DNA from: CAZWDL01 sp964632995
Lineage (GTDB): Bacteria; Bacteroidota; Bacteroidia; Chitinophagales; Saprospiraceae
DNA length: 64,000 nt
Direction of reading: 5' to 3'
Assembly (NCBI GenBank): GCA_964632995.1
Contig: CAZWDL010000006.1
Coordinates: 32,422-96,421, forward strand
Under the pieces are notes generated by a model. The model was not told where the DNA came from. It did not search any database and saw only the letters and a list, made by a program, of their open reading frames with translations. The translations under genes and the position numbers were made by a program. Positions 46,466-55,767 of the stretch are shown in pieces; position 1 is the first letter of the stretch, and every line of letters begins with the position of its first letter.

Positions 46466-48565
46466 CTAATTCAGTTGGATCAAATCGTGGATGATATGGA
46501 TTGTCTCTTTAATGTAAACATCTTTGGAGACCGATTTGATGAAGTCCTCATTGCGGGCTTCTTTCGATTCATCGGCGTGGATGCTCGGGAGGTCTATTTC
46601 GAGGTTCGTGACACCTTCATTCACCTTTTCCTGAAACATATCGCGAAACTGTGCGGCTTCTTTTTCTTTTTCTTTAGAAAAAGCGAGGAATTCCTCGAGG
46701 TTCAGGGGATACTCGCTCATTTCCCGTTGTTTTTCCAGCCGTTCGGCATTATTGTAAATTTTCTGGAAAGTAGAATTACTGGTCACCCGTTCTTTACTTC
46801 TTTGGGCGACTTCATCCAGGTTCCGCACCTTATAAACACTCTGTTTGTGTTTGACCGGATCGATTTTAGTCCAGTTCATGGCGTATTCCTCTTCCCGTTC
46901 TCCGATTTGGATATTGTGGTAACTATCGGGAAGAACGATATCCGGAACCACGCCCTTGAGCTGTGTGGAGCCGCCGTCGATACGGTAGAACTTTTGGGTG
47001 GTCAGCTTGATTTCTCCCAGGGGTTTAATTTCATTGAATCCGCGAACGGCGCGATCCAGGTCGTAAAACCGCTGAACGGTGCCTTTGCCGAAAGTCGATT
47101 TGCTGCCAACGATAACGGCGCGTTCGTAATCCTGCAGTGCCGCGGCCAGGATTTCAGAGGCTGAGGCGCTGAAGGAGTTGACCATGACTACCAGAGGACC
47201 GTTGTATTGGACCTCGGGGTCTACATCGGTGAGCACTTCCGCTTTCTGATCACGGGATTTCACCTGTACGATGGGGCCTTCTTCGATAAAAAAGCCGGAC
47301 ATTTTCACGACGTCTCGCAGGGAACCGCCACCGTTATTACGCAGGTCGAGTATGATGCCGTCAACCGATTCTTCTTTCAGTTTTTCAATTTCCTTTTCCA
47401 CATCCTCGGCGGAGAAGCGACCGTTTCTGTCTTCAAAATCTGCATAGAAACCAGGCAGATAGATGTAACCGATTCGCTCCCCTTGCTCAGCGCCGTCGAG
47501 GATGAGAGAGCGGGCGTAGCGTTCTTCAAAGACAACCACGTCGCGGATGATGGAGATGGTCTTTCGGGTTTCATCTACTTTTTTAACTGTCAGCCGTACC
47601 TCGGTGCCTTTTTTGCCACGGATGAGCTGTACTACCTCGTTTATGTTCATCCCTTTAATGTCCACGGGGTCTTCGTCACCCTGAGCGACTTTAAGGATGA
47701 CATCATTTTCGTCGAGTTCTTTTCCTTGCCAGGCGGGACCGCCGACGACTACTTCGACGACTTTGGTATAATCTCCTTCTGTTTGGAGACGGGCGCCGAT
47801 ACCTTCCAGTTTGCCGGAGAATCGAATATCGAAATTCTCCTTTGCGACCGGTTCGAAATAAACGGAATGCGGATCAAAGAGGTTGGTCAGGGAATTGAGG
47901 TAATAACTTAGCCGGTCGCTACGGCGAAGTTTAGACATGCGGTCGTACCATTCATCCATCATCTCCAGCACTTCCTCTCTCACTTCTTTTTCCAGTTCTT
48001 CCGTCGATCGTTTTTCAGCTTCTTCGCCCTTTTCTTCCTGCTCTTCAATTTTGCGCGACAAGCGGGTCATCACTTCGTACTTTAGATATTTGCGCCAATA
48101 TTCGCGCAGCTCCGCATCATTTTTTGCCCATTGGCGTTTATCGCCATCTAATTCTATGGATTCCTTTTGCTCGAAGTTGAAGGGGGAGACCAGAATTTCC
48201 TGGTAATATCCCCGGGTTTTATTAATGCCGGTTTCGAGTAGTTCCAGGGAAAGCTCAAAGAAATTGTAGGTTCCGGAGAGGGCTTCGTCGTCCAACAGCA
48301 GGCGATAGGGTTCCAGCTTGGCGATATCATCCTGGGTCAGAAAGCGGCGGGAGCCATCGATGCGATCTAGGTAAAGGTTGTACAGCTCCTCTGAGAAATT
48401 ATCATTAACGTCTTTTGGGTTAAAGTGCAGGCGATCCATAAAGGTGAGAATCGTCCGCATCAACATAGCTTCTTTTTCAGTATCGTTTACCGTCTGGGGA
48501 TAAAAGGCCGCCACCAGAAAGGCAATCAACAAAAAAGAAAAAAACAGCGGTCCTCTAAATTTCAT
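46466..48565 (-). CDS. prc: Carboxy-terminal processing protease (Prc/Tsp, S41)
   Basis: A 699-residue protein from the ATG at 48565; a TTG seven codons upstream also opens the frame. A signal/anchor (about 4-23) precedes the N-terminal Tsp domain (about 30-230). The PDZ domain (FSGKLEGIGARLQ ... GMNINEVVQLIRGKKGTEVRLTV) and the S41 catalytic domain follow; the nucleophile Ser lies in MVNSFSASASEILAAAL and the Lys in GSKSTFGKGTVQ. A C-terminal DUF3340-type helical domain (about 570-699) completes the Tsp architecture. It degrades misfolded periplasmic proteins and trims C-termini. The hairpins at 46283 and 46404 lie past its stop. Confidence 0.92.
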   Translation of the reverse strand: MKFRGPLFFSFLLIAFLVAAFYPQTVNDTEKEAMLMRTILTFMDRLHFNPKDVNDNFSEELYNLYLDRIDGSRRFLTQDDIAKLEPYRLLLDDEALSGTYNFFELSLELLETGINKTRGYYQEILVSPFNFEQKESIELDGDKRQWAKNDAELREYWRKYLKYEVMTRLSRKIEEQEEKGEEAEKRSTEELEKEVREEVLEMMDEWYDRMSKLRRSDRLSYYLNSLTNLFDPHSVYFEPVAKENFDIRFSGKLEGIGARLQTEGDYTKVVEVVVGGPAWQGKELDENDVILKVAQGDEDPVDIKGMNINEVVQLIRGKKGTEVRLTVKKVDETRKTISIIRDVVVFEERYARSLILDGAEQGERIGYIYLPGFYADFEDRNGRFSAEDVEKEIEKLKEESVDGIILDLRNNGGGSLRDVVKMSGFFIEEGPIVQVKSRDQKAEVLTDVDPEVQYNGPLVVMVNSFSASASEILAAALQDYERAVIVGSKSTFGKGTVQRFYDLDRAVRGFNEIKPLGEIKLTTQKFYRIDGGSTQLKGVVPDIVLPDSYHNIQIGEREEEYAMNWTKIDPVKHKQSVYKVRNLDEVAQRSKERVTSNSTFQKIYNNAERLEKQREMSEYPLNLEEFLAFSKEKEKEAAQFRDMFQEKVNEGVTNLEIDLPSIHADESKEARNEDFIKSVSKDVYIKETIHIIHDLIQLN

Positions 48566-48823
48566 GAGTAAATTGGTTTTGAACAAGGAATAACGGGTGA
48601 ATGACTACGCTATCAGAACATTATAACGAGAAACATCCAATAAATATACTTTTTTTTAACAAAAATGTTGACCGGCAGCGCAATATCTTCTCTCATTTAA
48701 CGAAACCTTAAATGCAAATCGTTCCTTTGGTCTCTCAGAACGAAGAACCCATAAATAATCTGGGGCAAGAGAGAAATGTAAAAATAGAACGCCATACCGG
48801 CGGTCAAGTTTTCTGCTGCCACT
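48566..48823. other. Intergenic region upstream of the protease
   Basis: Probably holds the protease promoter. An A/T-rich patch (about 48640-48665) is visible, but no perfect TAnnTTTG. No gene is supported. Confidence 0.35.
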
Positions 48824-48866
48824 AAAAAAAGCGCCCTTTTCGCAGAATGGCGAAAAGGGCGCTTTT
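48824..48866 (-). terminator. Terminator of the pyrophosphatase gene
   Basis: AAAAGCGCCCTTTTCGC (48826-48842) is exactly inverted at 48850-48866. On the minus strand it ends in a run of seven T, 24 bases past the stop codon. Confidence 0.9.
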
Positions 48867-48889
48867 TCATCAGATCATCAACGTCTTCC

Positions 48890-51088
48890 TTAAAGCATGG
48901 GGGCAATGACGAGTGCTACTACTGCCATCAGCTTGAGCAGAATGTTGAGCGAGGGGCCGGAAGTATCTTTAAACGGATCACCGACCGTATCGCCTACGAC
49001 GGCTGCTTTGTGAGGATCGGATCCTTTAAAATACTTTTCACCGCCGATTTCCACACCTTCCTCAAACATTTTTTTGGCGTTGTCCCAGGCGCCGCCGGCA
49101 TTCGACTGGAAGATAGCCATCAGCACACCGGCCGAGGTGACGCCGGCCAGCAGGCCGCCGAGCATTTCGGCGCCTCCGAGGAAGCCTATGACCACGGGCG
49201 AAGCTACGGCGATGACACCGGGAAGCACCATTTGCCGGATAGAGGCCTGGGTAGAGATTTCCACGCAGCGGCTGAATTCGGCTTTGCCATCGGCAGCTTC
49301 AAAAATCTGCCGATCTTCGTCGCTCCACTCCTTGAGGTTTTTGCCTTCGTTACGGCGCATGGCATCAAGCGCTGCGGTCAGCTCTGGAATAGTTTTGAAC
49401 TGGCGGCGCACTTCCTTGATCATATCCATAGCGGCGCTTCCCACGGCATTCATGGCCAGCGAGGAGAAGAGGAAAGGCAGCATGGCGCCCAGGAAAAGGC
49501 CGGCCATGACCAGCGGGTTGGCAATATTGATGGTATAAATCTGGGCTGTGGTCATGAAGGCGGCGAAGAGGGCTAGCGCCGTCAGGGCAGCGGAGCCGAT
49601 AGCAAAGCCTTTACCGATGGCGGCCGTGGTGTTGCCAACAGCATCGAGCTTATCGGTACGGCTGCGCACTTCCTTGGGCAATTCACTCATTTCGGCAATG
49701 CCGCCGGCATTATCGGAAATAGGACCGTAAGCGTCAACGGCCAGCTGAATACCTGTATTGGACAGCATACCGACCGCGGCGATAGCAATGCCGTACAGCC
49801 CGGCAAATTCATAGGCGCCGATGATCGCGGCGGCGATAATCAGGATGGGAATAGCGGTGGATTGCATTCCTACCCCCAGGCCGGCAATGATATTGGTGGC
49901 TGATCCGGTCATCGATTGGTTGACGATGTTCCTCACCGGCCGGGTATCGGTGCCGGTATAATATTCCGTGATCAGCCCGATGAGCAGACCGGCTACCAAG
50001 CCGAAAATGACCGCCCAGAAAACACCCATGGAGGAGAAGGCCGTTTCTTCTACAATGGCTTCTCCATCGATGATCACCTGTTGGCTGATGATCCAGCCTT
50101 CCGGAAGCATCCACTGAACAATAAAAAAGGTAGCAATGAGCATGACGCCGGCGGAAATAAATTCTCCCCGGTTCAAAGCTTTCTGAGGATTGCCCCCCTC
50201 ACGGGTGCGGACAAAGAAGGTGCCCAGAATAGAAGTGACGATGCCTACGCCGGCCAGCACCATCGGAAGCAGTACGGCGTTGAGGCCGCCGAAATCGTTG
50301 GTTTCCATGAAGCCCGGCATGCCGATAAAAGCGGCGCCCAGCACCATCGTACCAATGATGGAACCGACATACGATTCGAAAAGGTCGGCGCCCATACCGG
50401 CTACGTCCCCTACGTTGTCGCCTACATTATCTGCGATGGTCGCGGGGTTGAGCGGGTGATCTTCCGGAATACCAGCTTCGACTTTCCCGACGAGGTCGGC
50501 CCCAACGTCGGCAGCTTTGGTATAAATACCGCCGCCAACGCGCGCAAACAGAGCGATAGAGGACGCGCCGAAAGAAAAGCCGGTGATTACGGTAATGACT
50601 CTATTGACGTCCCAGCCCATGTTGGAGTAAATGATGAACAATAGACCCAGACCCAGTACGCCGAGCCCTACTACCCCCATACCCATTACCGAACCGCCGG
50701 AAAAGGCAATGCCCAGCGCTTTACTCAGGCTGGTACGGGCGGCGTTCGTGGTGCGCACATTAGCTTTGGTGGCCACGCGCATGCCGATGAAGCCGGCCAG
50801 CCCGGAGCAGATGGCACCGAGAATAAAGGATACAGAAATCAGCCAGGAGCTGGCCTCAGGGTCAGCTGATAAAGCCAGCAGGATGGCTACTGCGACAACG
50901 AAAATAGCCAGCACCCGGTACTCTGCCTTGAGAAAAGCCATCGCTCCGTCGGCGATGTTCTTGGCAATGCGCCCCATGCGTTCCGTTCCGATTTCCTGCT
51001 TGGAAACCCAGTTGGAGCGCCAGGCTGTAAACAGCAGAGCCAGCACCCCAAAGGCGGGGATTACATAAATTAGTGTTTGTCCGATCAT
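48890..51088 (-). CDS. hppA: Membrane-bound ion-translocating pyrophosphatase, K+-dependent type
   Basis: A 732-residue membrane enzyme with about 16 helices, the family's normal length. It cleaves pyrophosphate and pumps Na+ and/or H+. Conserved Asp-rich signatures are DVGADLVGKVEAGIPEDHPLNPATIADNVGDNVGD, VDAYGPISDNAGGIAEM and VGDTVGDPFKDTSGPSLN. In the GNTTAAIGKGFAIGSA segment an Ala stands where K+-independent enzymes have Lys, which points to the K+-dependent class. Pumped ion not decided. The predicted promoter lies at 51173-51203 and the leader carries a strong hairpin. Confidence 0.93.
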   Translation of the reverse strand: MIGQTLIYVIPAFGVLALLFTAWRSNWVSKQEIGTERMGRIAKNIADGAMAFLKAEYRVLAIFVVAVAILLALSADPEASSWLISVSFILGAICSGLAGFIGMRVATKANVRTTNAARTSLSKALGIAFSGGSVMGMGVVGLGVLGLGLLFIIYSNMGWDVNRVITVITGFSFGASSIALFARVGGGIYTKAADVGADLVGKVEAGIPEDHPLNPATIADNVGDNVGDVAGMGADLFESYVGSIIGTMVLGAAFIGMPGFMETNDFGGLNAVLLPMVLAGVGIVTSILGTFFVRTREGGNPQKALNRGEFISAGVMLIATFFIVQWMLPEGWIISQQVIIDGEAIVEETAFSSMGVFWAVIFGLVAGLLIGLITEYYTGTDTRPVRNIVNQSMTGSATNIIAGLGVGMQSTAIPILIIAAAIIGAYEFAGLYGIAIAAVGMLSNTGIQLAVDAYGPISDNAGGIAEMSELPKEVRSRTDKLDAVGNTTAAIGKGFAIGSAALTALALFAAFMTTAQIYTINIANPLVMAGLFLGAMLPFLFSSLAMNAVGSAAMDMIKEVRRQFKTIPELTAALDAMRRNEGKNLKEWSDEDRQIFEAADGKAEFSRCVEISTQASIRQMVLPGVIAVASPVVIGFLGGAEMLGGLLAGVTSAGVLMAIFQSNAGGAWDNAKKMFEEGVEIGGEKYFKGSDPHKAAVVGDTVGDPFKDTSGPSLNILLKLMAVVALVIAPML

Positions 51089-51113
51089 ATTTATAGTTTG
51101 CTTATTATCAAAT

Positions 51114-51153
51114 AGAGGGCTTCACCAGACCGGCAGGCGCAGGTGAAGCCCTC
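51114..51153 (-). promoter_or_regulatory. Hairpin in the predicted hppA 5' leader
   Basis: AGAGGGCTTCACC (51114-51126) pairs with GGTGAAGCCCTCT (51142-51154), loop about 15 bases. It lies 26 bases upstream of the hppA start and downstream of the predicted promoter, so it would be at the 5' end of the mRNA. On the plus strand it looks like a terminator (TTTTTC follows), but no plus-strand gene precedes it. Confidence 0.6.
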
Positions 51154-51172
51154 TGGTTTTTCGTATGGTGGG

Positions 51173-51203
51173 CAAATCTAAGGCAATTTTGCGGTTTAAC
51201 CAA
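51173..51203 (-). promoter_or_regulatory. Promoter of hppA
   Basis: On the minus strand TAGATTTG (51180-51173) fits TAnnTTTG exactly, with TTG (51203-51201) 20 bases upstream. Predicted transcription start is near 51166, about 78 bases before the hppA ATG. This is the best promoter match in the window. Confidence 0.65.
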
Positions 51204-51458
51204 CTGCGAACCTATATGAAAAGCCAGCAAGGGCCTGTTCTTGTAAGAAGCTTTAGAGTAAATGCACATTTTTCCTGAAATATCGCTCTGCAGCAGCTTT
51301 AGATTGTGCGCAATTTTAGCTTTTAAAAGCTAACCCGGCTTTTACGAATAATAAAAGACGGCATGAAGGTTGTTTTTCTTTCGGCGTTAGAGATTGTATC
51401 TTGACGCGCTAAGATTCATCCGGTTGAATTTTTAAACACAAAGACTACTCTATTGACC

Positions 51459-52151
51459 ATGAAGCTCCTATGCATGATCGTCGACGACGATGTGCTAGCG
51501 CGCAAAGCATTACAAAGGCTGTGCGCTAAATCGCAGTTATTGCAACTTGAAGCAGTGTGTTCCAGCGCAGAAGAAGCACTGGATAAACTCCAGGAACTCG
51601 AAATCGATCTCATTTTTCTGGATATTCATATGCCGGAAATCAGCGGGATCGACTTTTTGGAAAGGCTGCCCTATTTACCCCAGATCATTATCACTACTGC
51701 TAAAGTGGAATACGCTTACGAAGCTTTCGAATATCAGGTCACCGATTTTTTGAAAAAGCCCATCAGTATTCCCCGTTTTCTGGAAGCTGTTGAGAAAGCA
51801 CGCCGGTACCAGGAGAAATTGCTGGCTTACCGGGCGCACCCCGAAGATGTGTATATCCGCCAGGAGGGAAAATACATCCGTCTCGAACTGGAAAAAATCT
51901 GTTATTTTGAAAATGTCGGCGACTATGTTCGTATCAAGACCGATGAAACGACTTTTATAATCCACAGTACCTTGAAAAATATTGATGAGAAACTGAATGA
52001 TCCGAGGTTTCTTAAGGTTCACCGTTCTTATATTGTCAACCTGAGTAAAATCAAGGATATTGAAGAAAATACCTTGGTCATCGATAAAACGGTCATTCCG
52101 ATCAGCCGCACCAACCGGCCGATTCTGATGGCCAGGATCAATGTGCTTTGA
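51459..52151 (+). CDS. LytTR-family response regulator
   Basis: A 230-residue transcription regulator read from the ATG at 51459 (an in-frame TTG lies two codons upstream). The receiver (1-115) has acidic residues in VDDDVLARK, phospho-acceptor Asp in LIFLDIHMPEISG, and Lys in FLKKPI. A LytTR DNA-binding domain (about 130-230) follows: IRQEGKYIRLELEKICYFENVGDYVRI, a KNIDEKL segment, FLKVHRSYIVNL and IPISRTNRPIL. A cognate kinase is not adjacent. The gene downstream on the same strand is the membrane-tethered metal-binding protein, 39 bases away. Confidence 0.92.
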   Translation: MKLLCMIVDDDVLARKALQRLCAKSQLLQLEAVCSSAEEALDKLQELEIDLIFLDIHMPEISGIDFLERLPYLPQIIITTAKVEYAYEAFEYQVTDFLKKPISIPRFLEAVEKARRYQEKLLAYRAHPEDVYIRQEGKYIRLELEKICYFENVGDYVRIKTDETTFIIHSTLKNIDEKLNDPRFLKVHRSYIVNLSKIKDIEENTLVIDKTVIPISRTNRPILMARINVL

Positions 52152-52190
52152 GAAAGGTGTTTGGCGTGTGTGGGAGCACACCTATCAATC

Positions 52191-53168
52191 ATGAACCAGA
52201 GTCAAATGGTTGATTTTAGTTGGCCTTACCTATTATTCATCTTATTGGCGGTCAGTAGCGCGACAGCACAGGACAGTCTGCTGGTGCTGACGAGCACCCC
52301 TGTGTTCGCCGATATGGCGGATAATATTGCCGGGGGGCGCCTGAAAGTAGAAAGTATAATCCCCCTAGGAACAGATCCGCATAGTTACCTTCCTAGCGAG
52401 GCTGATGGCGAGCTTCTTAAAGAGGCGGACCTGCTATTGTTCAATGGGTGGGGACTGGAGCCCTGGCTCGACACCCTGCTCCGCCTTCACGATCCCGGGA
52501 TGACCGTTTATCGTTTGTCGGATAATATCCAGGCAGTGAAGGGGCCGAATGGAAACCCCGACCCGCACGCCTGGCTATCAGCCGAAAATGGATTGGTATA
52601 TCTTGATAACGTTCAGAAGGCCCTGTCGACGCTGGCCCCCTACGATGCCGACATCTTTGATTTCAACCACGGTCTCTACCGGCAACAATTGCTCGACCTT
52701 GATCTTTCCGTCCAGTCCGCACTTATTGACATTCCCGATCCGCTCCGTCTGTTGCCCACCTGGCACAATCCTTTCCGGTATTTTGGTGAACGCTACGGCT
52801 TTCGTACGGCTGCGCTGCGCAAAGAAGCGGAAGCATTACCTGGGGCTCCCGCACTTTTCTACGAGTCAATAGCTGACACGGCTTTTCTCCTGAGTCTTGC
52901 TAAAAAGCGTGGGGCTTCTTTGGCGGGTCCTTTGTATACCTGCACGCTCAGCGAATCCACCGGACCCGCAGCAAGCTATCTGGAGATGCTAGCCCACAAT
53001 TCATCTCTGATCACTCAGACGCTATCCCTTGCCTCTCAGCCGCGGGAGCCTGCTCCGGTATACCGACATTATATATGGCCTGTACTGCTGTTGCTGGGGG
53101 CCTTGCTTCTATGGCGTCTGTTCCGGTTATACCGGCAAAGCGGGCAAGTGAATCAAGAAAGGGAATAA
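52191..53168 (+). CDS. Zinc/manganese-type ABC substrate-binding-like protein with C-terminal membrane anchor
   Basis: A 325-residue protein read from the ATG at 52191; a TTG ten codons upstream opens the frame. A signal peptide (about 12-27) ends ATAQ. The body fits the ZnuA/TroA fold: VFADMADNI, metal ligands His64 (TDPHSYLPS), His126 (PDPHAWLS), His192 (TWHNPF) and an acidic residue in YESIAD (Glu225/Asp229). Unlike usual lipoprotein or soluble binders, it ends with a membrane helix (about 294-312) and a basic tail. No ABC permease or ATPase is nearby. It may sense or store metal at the membrane, possibly with the LytTR regulator upstream. Confidence 0.7.
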   Translation: MNQSQMVDFSWPYLLFILLAVSSATAQDSLLVLTSTPVFADMADNIAGGRLKVESIIPLGTDPHSYLPSEADGELLKEADLLLFNGWGLEPWLDTLLRLHDPGMTVYRLSDNIQAVKGPNGNPDPHAWLSAENGLVYLDNVQKALSTLAPYDADIFDFNHGLYRQQLLDLDLSVQSALIDIPDPLRLLPTWHNPFRYFGERYGFRTAALRKEAEALPGAPALFYESIADTAFLLSLAKKRGASLAGPLYTCTLSESTGPAASYLEMLAHNSSLITQTLSLASQPREPAPVYRHYIWPVLLLLGALLLWRLFRLYRQSGQVNQERE

Positions 53169-53218
53169 AAGGATTCTGCGCCGTAGCTTCGTATGAAACA
53201 GTCAAGCTTTCTGCTCTA

Positions 53219-54703
53219 TCATTCTCGCAGTCTGGATAACCCCGTCGTCGCTTTCTGATGCAGGCCGGTTTTATATTCTTCAGGTGACATGCTCAGGCAG
53301 CGCCGGAAAAAGTCGGCAGCGCGGTCGCTCATGCCCAGTTCTTCATAGATAAGGCCGGCTTGCAGCGCGGCGTTACAGGCGAAGAAGTAAGGTGAGGACT
53401 GTCCACGTTCTATGGTTAGCTGGTAGTAGTGCAGGGCCTGTGGATACTGTTTCATGCCGTGGAAGATGCGGCCCATCCGGTAAAGGTATTCCAGGCGGAA
53501 GCGTTTGTTAGGAAAGTCTTCTTCGGATCGGGGGGAGAGCACGCGGTAGGCTTTTTCATAGTAGGCGCCGTCGAAGAGCAGGCGGGCTTTGATAAGATCA
53601 AAAGGAGGGACGAGGCCCGCTTCGGCTTCGCGCTGGGCGCTCACATCGCTTCCTACGACCAGGAAGCCCCGGCGGGAGCATGCTTCCATGTACCGGCGGT
53701 ACCCTGTTTTGTTATTCTGTAACAGTTGATGCCAGGCGAGTTTTTGATAAGCTTCCTTGATGAAGTTACGACCGCTAAATTGTTGGGCGTAGCGCTGCAG
53801 GTAAATGTGCCCGTCATCGTCGAGGCGGCGGAGTTTGGCTATACCCAGCATAAAGTCGAGATAGGGGAAAGCCAGGTAGGCATCGCCCCTGGGGCGTTGC
53901 TCCAGCAATTGTATCGCTTCGTCATTACGACCGGTCCGCATGGCGATATTGGCTTGCACAAAACAGTGCAGCATATTGGAGCGCGGCTTCCAGCCGGCAT
54001 TGTAAGTAGCTTGCCAGGCGGCGTCCTCCTGATTGTCGAGGTGCAGGAGCAGAAAGGCATACAAGGCCTCGGCCTCCGACTCGAATATGAAGTCATGGTA
54101 TTCGGCATAATTCAGTACCAGTTCGAGTTCTTTTCTTCCCTGTTCTATGGTGCCGTCTAATCCCGACAGCAATTTGACGCCCCATTTATATCCATCTGGA
54201 ATAGTACCCACCATGGCGTGAAGAATGCCGAGGTCCTTGTAGTTGGGCATAAATCCAGGAAATTTTTTCTGATTATCCTGCAAGAGTTTGTAAGCTTTGC
54301 TCACTTCGGTAAAAGCATTGAAGTACTCACCAAACTTGAGCCGGGCCAGCGCCCATTGCAAGCGGATGTCGGCTTGAACGTAAAGGTAGTAAGGAGAGGC
54401 GGGGTCGCCGCCGGCTACCTGGGCGAGTCGTCGGTCCCTGTTGGACTTCAGGCGGCTGAATTCGGCTTCGCTCTCGCCTATATAAATCCGAAAGAAGTCG
54501 ATGTAATTCTCGATGTGATAAACGACCAGGTTGCCGGGATCCCGCTGCCGGATTTGGTCAATCATGACCTGTGCTTCTTCAAAGCGCAGGCTCAGCACCT
54601 TTTCGTAGGCTTCTCGTGCGCTCGGCGTGTAGTTGAAGTATTTGGCGGAAAGTGAAGACGCTAAAGAGAACATGCAGAAAAAAAAGGCCAGGTGAGGTTT
54701 CAT
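53219..54703 (-). CDS. Exported TPR-like repeat protein of unknown function
   Basis: A 494-residue protein with a signal peptide (1-20). The rest is helical with tetratricopeptide-like character: EAYEKVLSLRFEEAQVMIDQI near the N-terminus, then SDRAADFFRRCLSMSPEEYK and PQALHYYQLTIERG near the C-terminus. No enzymatic motif or DNA-binding part. It may scaffold periplasmic complexes. Convergent with the metal-binding gene; the region upstream (54704-54932) holds two hairpins. Confidence 0.7.
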   Translation of the reverse strand: MKPHLAFFFCMFSLASSLSAKYFNYTPSAREAYEKVLSLRFEEAQVMIDQIRQRDPGNLVVYHIENYIDFFRIYIGESEAEFSRLKSNRDRRLAQVAGGDPASPYYLYVQADIRLQWALARLKFGEYFNAFTEVSKAYKLLQDNQKKFPGFMPNYKDLGILHAMVGTIPDGYKWGVKLLSGLDGTIEQGRKELELVLNYAEYHDFIFESEAEALYAFLLLHLDNQEDAAWQATYNAGWKPRSNMLHCFVQANIAMRTGRNDEAIQLLEQRPRGDAYLAFPYLDFMLGIAKLRRLDDDGHIYLQRYAQQFSGRNFIKEAYQKLAWHQLLQNNKTGYRRYMEACSRRGFLVVGSDVSAQREAEAGLVPPFDLIKARLLFDGAYYEKAYRVLSPRSEEDFPNKRFRLEYLYRMGRIFHGMKQYPQALHYYQLTIERGQSSPYFFACNAALQAGLIYEELGMSDRAADFFRRCLSMSPEEYKTGLHQKATTGLSRLRE

Positions 54704-54791
54704 GGGTTTCAGGGTTTCATTGGTAAAGTGTTTTAGTGTTTACCCTCCATCCTTCGATGGATAATAGTTTTGGAATTACCTGTAAATGCGC

Positions 54792-54916
54792 AAGCCTTGA
54801 GATACTTTTTTGAGGTATCACAAGGCTTAGCCCGAAGACGGTTAACGTGCAACTTTTTGGAAAGGCCCGGGGGGCAGGCCTTATTATTCACGCCCTCCTG
54901 ATAGCGGGGCGTGAAT
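54792..54916. repeat. Two hairpins between the TPR and zinc-ribbon genes
   Basis: AAGCCTTGAGATAC (54792-54805) pairs with GTATCACAAGGCTT (54815-54828) with one mismatch. ATTCACGCCC (54886-54895) pairs with GGGCGTGAAT (54907-54916). The second lies 17 bases past the stop of the zinc-ribbon gene and may be its terminator, although no clear T run follows. Confidence 0.5.
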
Positions 54917-54932
54917 GTGGCTTCCGGCTGCT

Positions 54933-55697
54933 CTATGCTTCTTGTTGTTCTTCGATTTTTTTCTCCTCCATGATGTAGTCATCGACGAGGATTCGGCCGC
55001 AGTGTTCGCAGACGATAATTTTTTTGCGCATGGAGATTTCCAGTTGCACCTGCGGTGGGATTTTATTGAAACAACCGCCACAGGAGTCGCGTTCCACGGT
55101 TACAACTGCAAGGCCGTTGCGGTAGGAGGTGCGGATTTTATCGTAAGCTTTTATCAGCCGGTCTTCGATATTCTTACGGGCCTTTTCCGATTGTTTACGC
55201 AGTTTGTCCTCTTCCTTTTCGGTTTTTACAATAATTTTCTCCAGCTCGACTTTCTTGGTTTCCAGTTCCTTCTGTTTTTTATCCATGCGCTCCTGGTTAG
55301 CGTTGAGCGTTTCGGATTTGGCCTCCATTTCTTTTTGCGCCTGGCCGATTTTTTTTTCGGAAAGCTGGATTTCGAGTTTTTGCAGCTCCAGTTCTTTGGT
55401 AAGCGCGTCGAATTCGCGATTGTTTTTGACGTTATCGAGCTGAGTCTGATAGCGTTCGATCAGGGCTTCCGCCTCCTTGATGTTGGCGTTGTGTTTGCTG
55501 ATCTCGTGTTCGAGGTCATCGACGGTTTCTTGTAAGCGGCCGACACGGGTTTCCAGTCCGGCGATCTCGTCCTCGAGGTCACTAACCTCGATGGGCAGTT
55601 CTCCTTTCAGTACTTCGATCTGGCTGATTTCGGAGTCGATTTGCTGAAGCTGGTAAAGGTTTCTGAGTTTTTCTTCTACGGTTTTTTCTGAAGCCAT
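54933..55697 (-). CDS. Coiled-coil protein with C4-type zinc ribbon
   Basis: A 254-residue protein: a long antiparallel coiled coil (about 5-195; heptad-rich with many Glu and Lys), then a zinc-ribbon near the C-terminus with CxxC pairs in SCGGCFNKIPPQVQLE and CEHCGRILVDD (about 204-243). This zf-RING_7/CdsZ-like family is widespread in bacteria and may be nucleic-acid-associated; its function is unclear. It is the last gene of the panD-to-zinc-ribbon run and lies 70 bases after the Nif3-like gene. Confidence 0.85.
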   Translation of the reverse strand: MASEKTVEEKLRNLYQLQQIDSEISQIEVLKGELPIEVSDLEDEIAGLETRVGRLQETVDDLEHEISKHNANIKEAEALIERYQTQLDNVKNNREFDALTKELELQKLEIQLSEKKIGQAQKEMEAKSETLNANQERMDKKQKELETKKVELEKIIVKTEKEEDKLRKQSEKARKNIEDRLIKAYDKIRTSYRNGLAVVTVERDSCGGCFNKIPPQVQLEISMRKKIIVCEHCGRILVDDYIMEEKKIEEQQEA

Positions 55698-55767
55698 TCC
55701 TCTTTATCTTTTGTCTTTGATATGCTAAAATAATTTTCATCCGGAAGTAAACCGGACTTTTCCGTTC

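Noticed and set aside
47207..47911. Plus-strand open frame of 234 codons opposite the Prc protease
   Set aside because: Low-complexity antisense of PDZ and catalytic regions; no own domains.
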